Below are positions 6,467-8,493 of a stretch of 8,493 bases of DNA, one piece after another; positions within the stretch are counted from its first letter, which is position 1, and each line of letters opens with the position of its first letter. The DNA is taken from assembly GCA_019752245.1 (NCBI GenBank), contig JAIEMH010000235.1, forward strand, positions 1-8,493, in the 5' to 3' direction. Under the pieces are notes generated by a model. It did not search any database and was not told the DNA's origin. It worked only from the letters and a program-made list of their open reading frames with translations. Source of the stretch: Flavobacteriaceae bacterium. GTDB lineage: Bacteria; Bacteroidota; Bacteroidia; Flavobacteriales; Flavobacteriaceae. A program made the position numbers and the translations under genes.

Positions 6467-6928
6467 ATGAAAACACTAAAATTAATTCCAATTTTATTGT
6501 GCATTTTTATGCTTAATGTTGCATCAATGTGCAGTTCCGATGATAATAGTTCGTCGTCTAATGTTGCTCAAACGCAAGTAATTGCTACAGCTTCTTCTGG
6601 AACATGGCGAGTAACACTTTACAACGATTCAGGAACAGTAAAAACATCAAATTTTACGGGTTACAATTTTACTTTTGCTGCAAGTAATAGCATCACAGCC
6701 ACAAACGGAACCAATACTTATACTGGTACTTGGTCTGTTTCTGACTCAAATAGTAATGATGACACAATAAATGATTTAAACTTCAATATTGCTTTTAGTA
6801 CACCGGTAAATTTTGCCGATTTGACAGACGATTGGAATATTCAATCAAGAACCGATACTAAAATTGAATTTATAGATGTTAGTGGAGGCAATGGCGGAAC
6901 AGATTATTTAACCTTCGAAAAGAATTAA
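6467..6928 (+). CDS. Small probable surface lipoprotein, single lipocalin-like domain
   Basis: A 153-residue lipoprotein. The signal peptide runs to Met21, with Cys22 in ASMC as the likely acylated residue, followed by SSDDN, an acidic stretch of the kind that marks surface-exposed lipoproteins in flavobacteria. A Ser/Asn-rich linker leads to a beta-rich domain at about 40-153: SGTWRVTLYND, FTGYNFTF, TGTWSV, a DLNFNIAF strand, LTDDWNI and the ending DVSGGNGGTDYLTFEKN. This domain aligns from end to end with the C-terminal third of the upstream lipoprotein, so the two arose by duplication. It starts 41 bp after that gene with no promoter visible between, and a strong terminator follows 23 bp after its stop, so the two are probably one transcript. 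Function unknown; ligand binding at the cell surface is a reasonable guess. Confidence 0.82.
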   Translation: MKTLKLIPILLCIFMLNVASMCSSDDNSSSSNVAQTQVIATASSGTWRVTLYNDSGTVKTSNFTGYNFTFAASNSITATNGTNTYTGTWSVSDSNSNDDTINDLNFNIAFSTPVNFADLTDDWNIQSRTDTKIEFIDVSGGNGGTDYLTFEKN

Positions 6929-6951
6929 ATTAACCTACATATTGTGCTTGT

Positions 6952-6983
6952 AAAAAACCATTCGGCTATCGGATGGTTTTTTT
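6952..6983 (+). terminator. Rho-independent terminator after the lipoprotein pair
   Basis: A 13-bp stem with one G-T pair (6952-6964 with 6970-6982) and a 5-nt loop (6965-6969) is GC-rich in its upper part (CCATTCG with CGGATGG). It ends in seven T (6977-6983). The A run on the left side means it could also work in the other direction. Confidence 0.92.
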
Positions 6984-6994
6984 ATATCTAATAC

Positions 6995-7026
6995 TTTCGT
7001 ACTTCAAATTCAAATGCTTAAATTTG
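6995..7026 (+). promoter_or_regulatory. Predicted housekeeping promoter of ffh
   Basis: TAAATTTG at 7019-7026 matches the Bacteroidota -7 box TAnnTTTG exactly. TTTCG at 6995-6999, 19 bases upstream, is an imperfect version of the -33 TTTG element. It lies between the lipoprotein terminator and the ffh start, giving a leader of about 23 nt. The -7 box sits within a small inverted repeat, AAATGC-N8-GCATTT (7012-7031). Confidence 0.55.
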
Positions 7027-7055
7027 CATTTCATTTTTAGAAAACTCCATTAATT

Positions 7056-8384
7056 ATGTTCAATAATTTAAGCGAAAAATTAGATAAAGCATTCCATATC
7101 CTAAAAGGACACGGAAAAATTACCGAAGTAAACGTTGCCGAAACATTAAAAGAAGTACGTCGTGCCTTACTTGATGCCGATGTTAACTTTAAAATTGCTA
7201 AAGATTTTACTACAACAGTAAAAGAAAAAGCAATGGGTCAAAATGTATTAACTACATTAGAACCAGGTCAATTAATGGTGAAATTGGTTAAAGATGAGTT
7301 AACCGAATTAATGGGTGGTGATGCAGCAGGAATAAATCTTTCTGGAAATCCAACGGTGATTTTAATGTCGGGTTTACAAGGTTCTGGTAAAACTACTTTT
7401 TCTGGAAAACTTGCTAACTATCTAAAAACCAAAAAGAACAAAAAACCACTTTTGGTAGCTTGTGATATTTATCGTCCTGCAGCAATCAATCAGTTGCATG
7501 TTGTTGGAGATCAAATAGGTGTAGAGGTTTACTCTGAGCCAGAAAATAAAAACCCAGTTGATATTTCGCTTAAAGCAATTGCTTATGCAAAAGCAAACGG
7601 ATTTAATGTGGTAATTGTCGATACAGCAGGTCGTTTAGCTGTCGATGAAGAAATGATGACTGAAATTGCCAATGTTCACAAAGCAATTCAGCCACACGAA
7701 ACACTTTTTGTTGTAGATGCAATGACAGGTCAAGATGCTGTAAATACGGCTAAAGCATTCAACGATAGATTAAATTTTGATGGAGTAATTCTTACTAAAT
7801 TAGATGGTGATACTCGTGGTGGAGCAGCAATTACAATTAAATCGGTTGTAAACAAACCAATTAAATTTGTTGGTACTGGCGAAAAAATGGATGCTATTGA
7901 TGTATTCTATCCTTCTCGTATGGCAGACAGAATTCTAGGTATGGGAGACGTTGTGTCACTTGTTGAAAGAGCTCAGGAGCAATACGACGAAGAAGAAGCA
8001 AGAAAAATCCAAAAGAAAATTGCTAAAAATGAATTTGGTTTTGATGATTTCTTGGCGCAAATTCAACAAATTAAGAAAATGGGAAGCATGAAAGACTTAG
8101 TTGGAATGATTCCTGGTGCTGGAAAAGCAATGAAAGATGTTGAAATTGAAGATGATGCATTCAAACATATTGAAGCTATAATCCATTCGATGACTCCAAT
8201 AGAGAGAACAAAACCATCGATAATCGATATGAAAAGAAAAACTAGAATAGCAAAAGGTTCTGGTAGAAAAATAGAAGAAGTAAATCAATTGATGAAACAG
8301 TTTGACCAAATGAGCAAAATGATGAAAATGATGCAAGGTCCAGGCGGAAAAAACATGATGCGCATGATGGGCGGAATGAAATAA
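7056..8384 (+). CDS. ffh: Signal recognition particle protein Ffh (SRP54 GTPase)
   Basis: A complete 442-residue Ffh, the usual length. It binds SRP RNA and the signal sequences of nascent membrane proteins, and delivers ribosomes to FtsY at the membrane by paired GTP hydrolysis. The N domain spans about 1-90, with the ALLDADVN motif at 37-44. The G domain carries the P-loop GLQGSGKTT (106-114), DIYRPAA (137-143), DTAGR (189-193), TKLDGDTRGG (247-256) and GTGEK (273-277). The M domain, from about 300, has the flexible loop MGSMKDLVGMIPG, the RNA-binding stretch MKRKTRIAKGSG (392-403), and a Met-rich tail (KMMKMMQGPGG and MMRMMGGMK). No residue of the GTPase motifs is missing. It has its own promoter and terminator and stands apart from the upstream accessory block. 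An SRP RNA gene is not seen in this window. Confidence 0.98.
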   Translation: MFNNLSEKLDKAFHILKGHGKITEVNVAETLKEVRRALLDADVNFKIAKDFTTTVKEKAMGQNVLTTLEPGQLMVKLVKDELTELMGGDAAGINLSGNPTVILMSGLQGSGKTTFSGKLANYLKTKKNKKPLLVACDIYRPAAINQLHVVGDQIGVEVYSEPENKNPVDISLKAIAYAKANGFNVVIVDTAGRLAVDEEMMTEIANVHKAIQPHETLFVVDAMTGQDAVNTAKAFNDRLNFDGVILTKLDGDTRGGAAITIKSVVNKPIKFVGTGEKMDAIDVFYPSRMADRILGMGDVVSLVERAQEQYDEEEARKIQKKIAKNEFGFDDFLAQIQQIKKMGSMKDLVGMIPGAGKAMKDVEIEDDAFKHIEAIIHSMTPIERTKPSIIDMKRKTRIAKGSGRKIEEVNQLMKQFDQMSKMMKMMQGPGGKNMMRMMGGMK

Positions 8385-8396
8385 AATAAAATACTG

Positions 8397-8421
8397 AGAC
8401 GCGATTTATCGCGTCTTTTTT
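8397..8421 (+). terminator. Rho-independent terminator after ffh
   Basis: A perfect 8-bp GC-rich stem, AGACGCGA (8397-8404) with TCGCGTCT (8409-8416), has a 4-nt loop and is followed by further T up to 8421. It lies 12 bp past the ffh stop and separates ffh from the next gene. Confidence 0.92.
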
Positions 8422-8462
8422 ATATAAATAAAGCAACACACAAATAACTACAAACCAATAAA

Positions 8463-8493
8463 ATGGAATTATTAGACGGAAAAAAAGTATCCG
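8463..8493 (+). CDS. folD: Start of folD, methylenetetrahydrofolate dehydrogenase/cyclohydrolase (partial)
   Basis: Ten complete codons from the ATG at 8463-8465 give MELLDGKKVS before the window ends. FolD proteins of flavobacteria typically begin with M-x-LLDGKK, and folD commonly follows ffh in these genomes, so the call rests on a short but characteristic N-terminus plus context. The enzyme interconverts methylene-, methenyl- and formyl-tetrahydrofolate in the cytoplasm. The 41 bp between the ffh terminator and this ATG shows no clear TAnnTTTG box. Confidence 0.7.
   Translation, partial: MELLDGKKVS

Noticed and set aside
8097..8439. Two overlapping minus-strand open frames across the ffh 3' end and terminator
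   Set aside because: They are antisense to the conserved M domain of Ffh, and their His/Phe/Ser-rich products have no recognisable features.

Overview
The window looks like chromosome of a flavobacterium (Bacteroidota; Flavobacterium or a close relative). The DNA is AT-rich. It encodes a type IX secretion (T9SS) C-terminal sorting domain, a FecI-type sigma / FecR / TonB-dependent receptor trio of the Bacteroidota kind, lipoproteins with acidic residues after the acyl-cysteine, and an ffh promoter with a TAnnTTTG box.

Layout. Positions 3-215 (+) hold the 3' end of apbE (FAD:protein FMN transferase). It faces a minus-strand gene (267-1124) for a secreted DUF2271-like protein with a T9SS tail, and the two share a bidirectional terminator. 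Further right on the minus strand, and read before it, is a regulatory operon: ECF sigma factor (4779-5300), FecR-type anti-sigma factor (3827-4735) and a TonB-dependent receptor with an STN signalling domain (from 3830). The receptor frame breaks at about 1518, and its natural C-terminus continues out of frame to 1303. Divergent from the sigma gene are two lipoprotein genes (5403-6425 and 6467-6928) that share a C-terminal domain and end at a strong terminator. An ordinary housekeeping segment follows: ffh (7056-8384), its terminator, and the first codons of folD (8463-end).

How the parts fit. Three intergenic spots carry the same bipartite element, GTAGGG-N15-TTGTTT, each oriented toward a downstream gene: the fecR-receptor pair, the divergent lipoprotein pair, and the DUF2271/T9SS gene. 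I infer that this is the promoter read by the local ECF sigma factor, so the whole accessory block would be one regulon.

The most interesting point is that the DUF2271/T9SS protein contains DGTTGAT, a fit to the sequence that ApbE modifies with FMN on the final Thr, and that an apbE gene lies next door. The block may therefore encode a cell-surface or released flavoprotein, co-regulated with an outer-membrane receptor and two surface lipoproteins. The motif, the neighbours and the promoter repeats are directly visible. The flavinylation and the combined function are inference.
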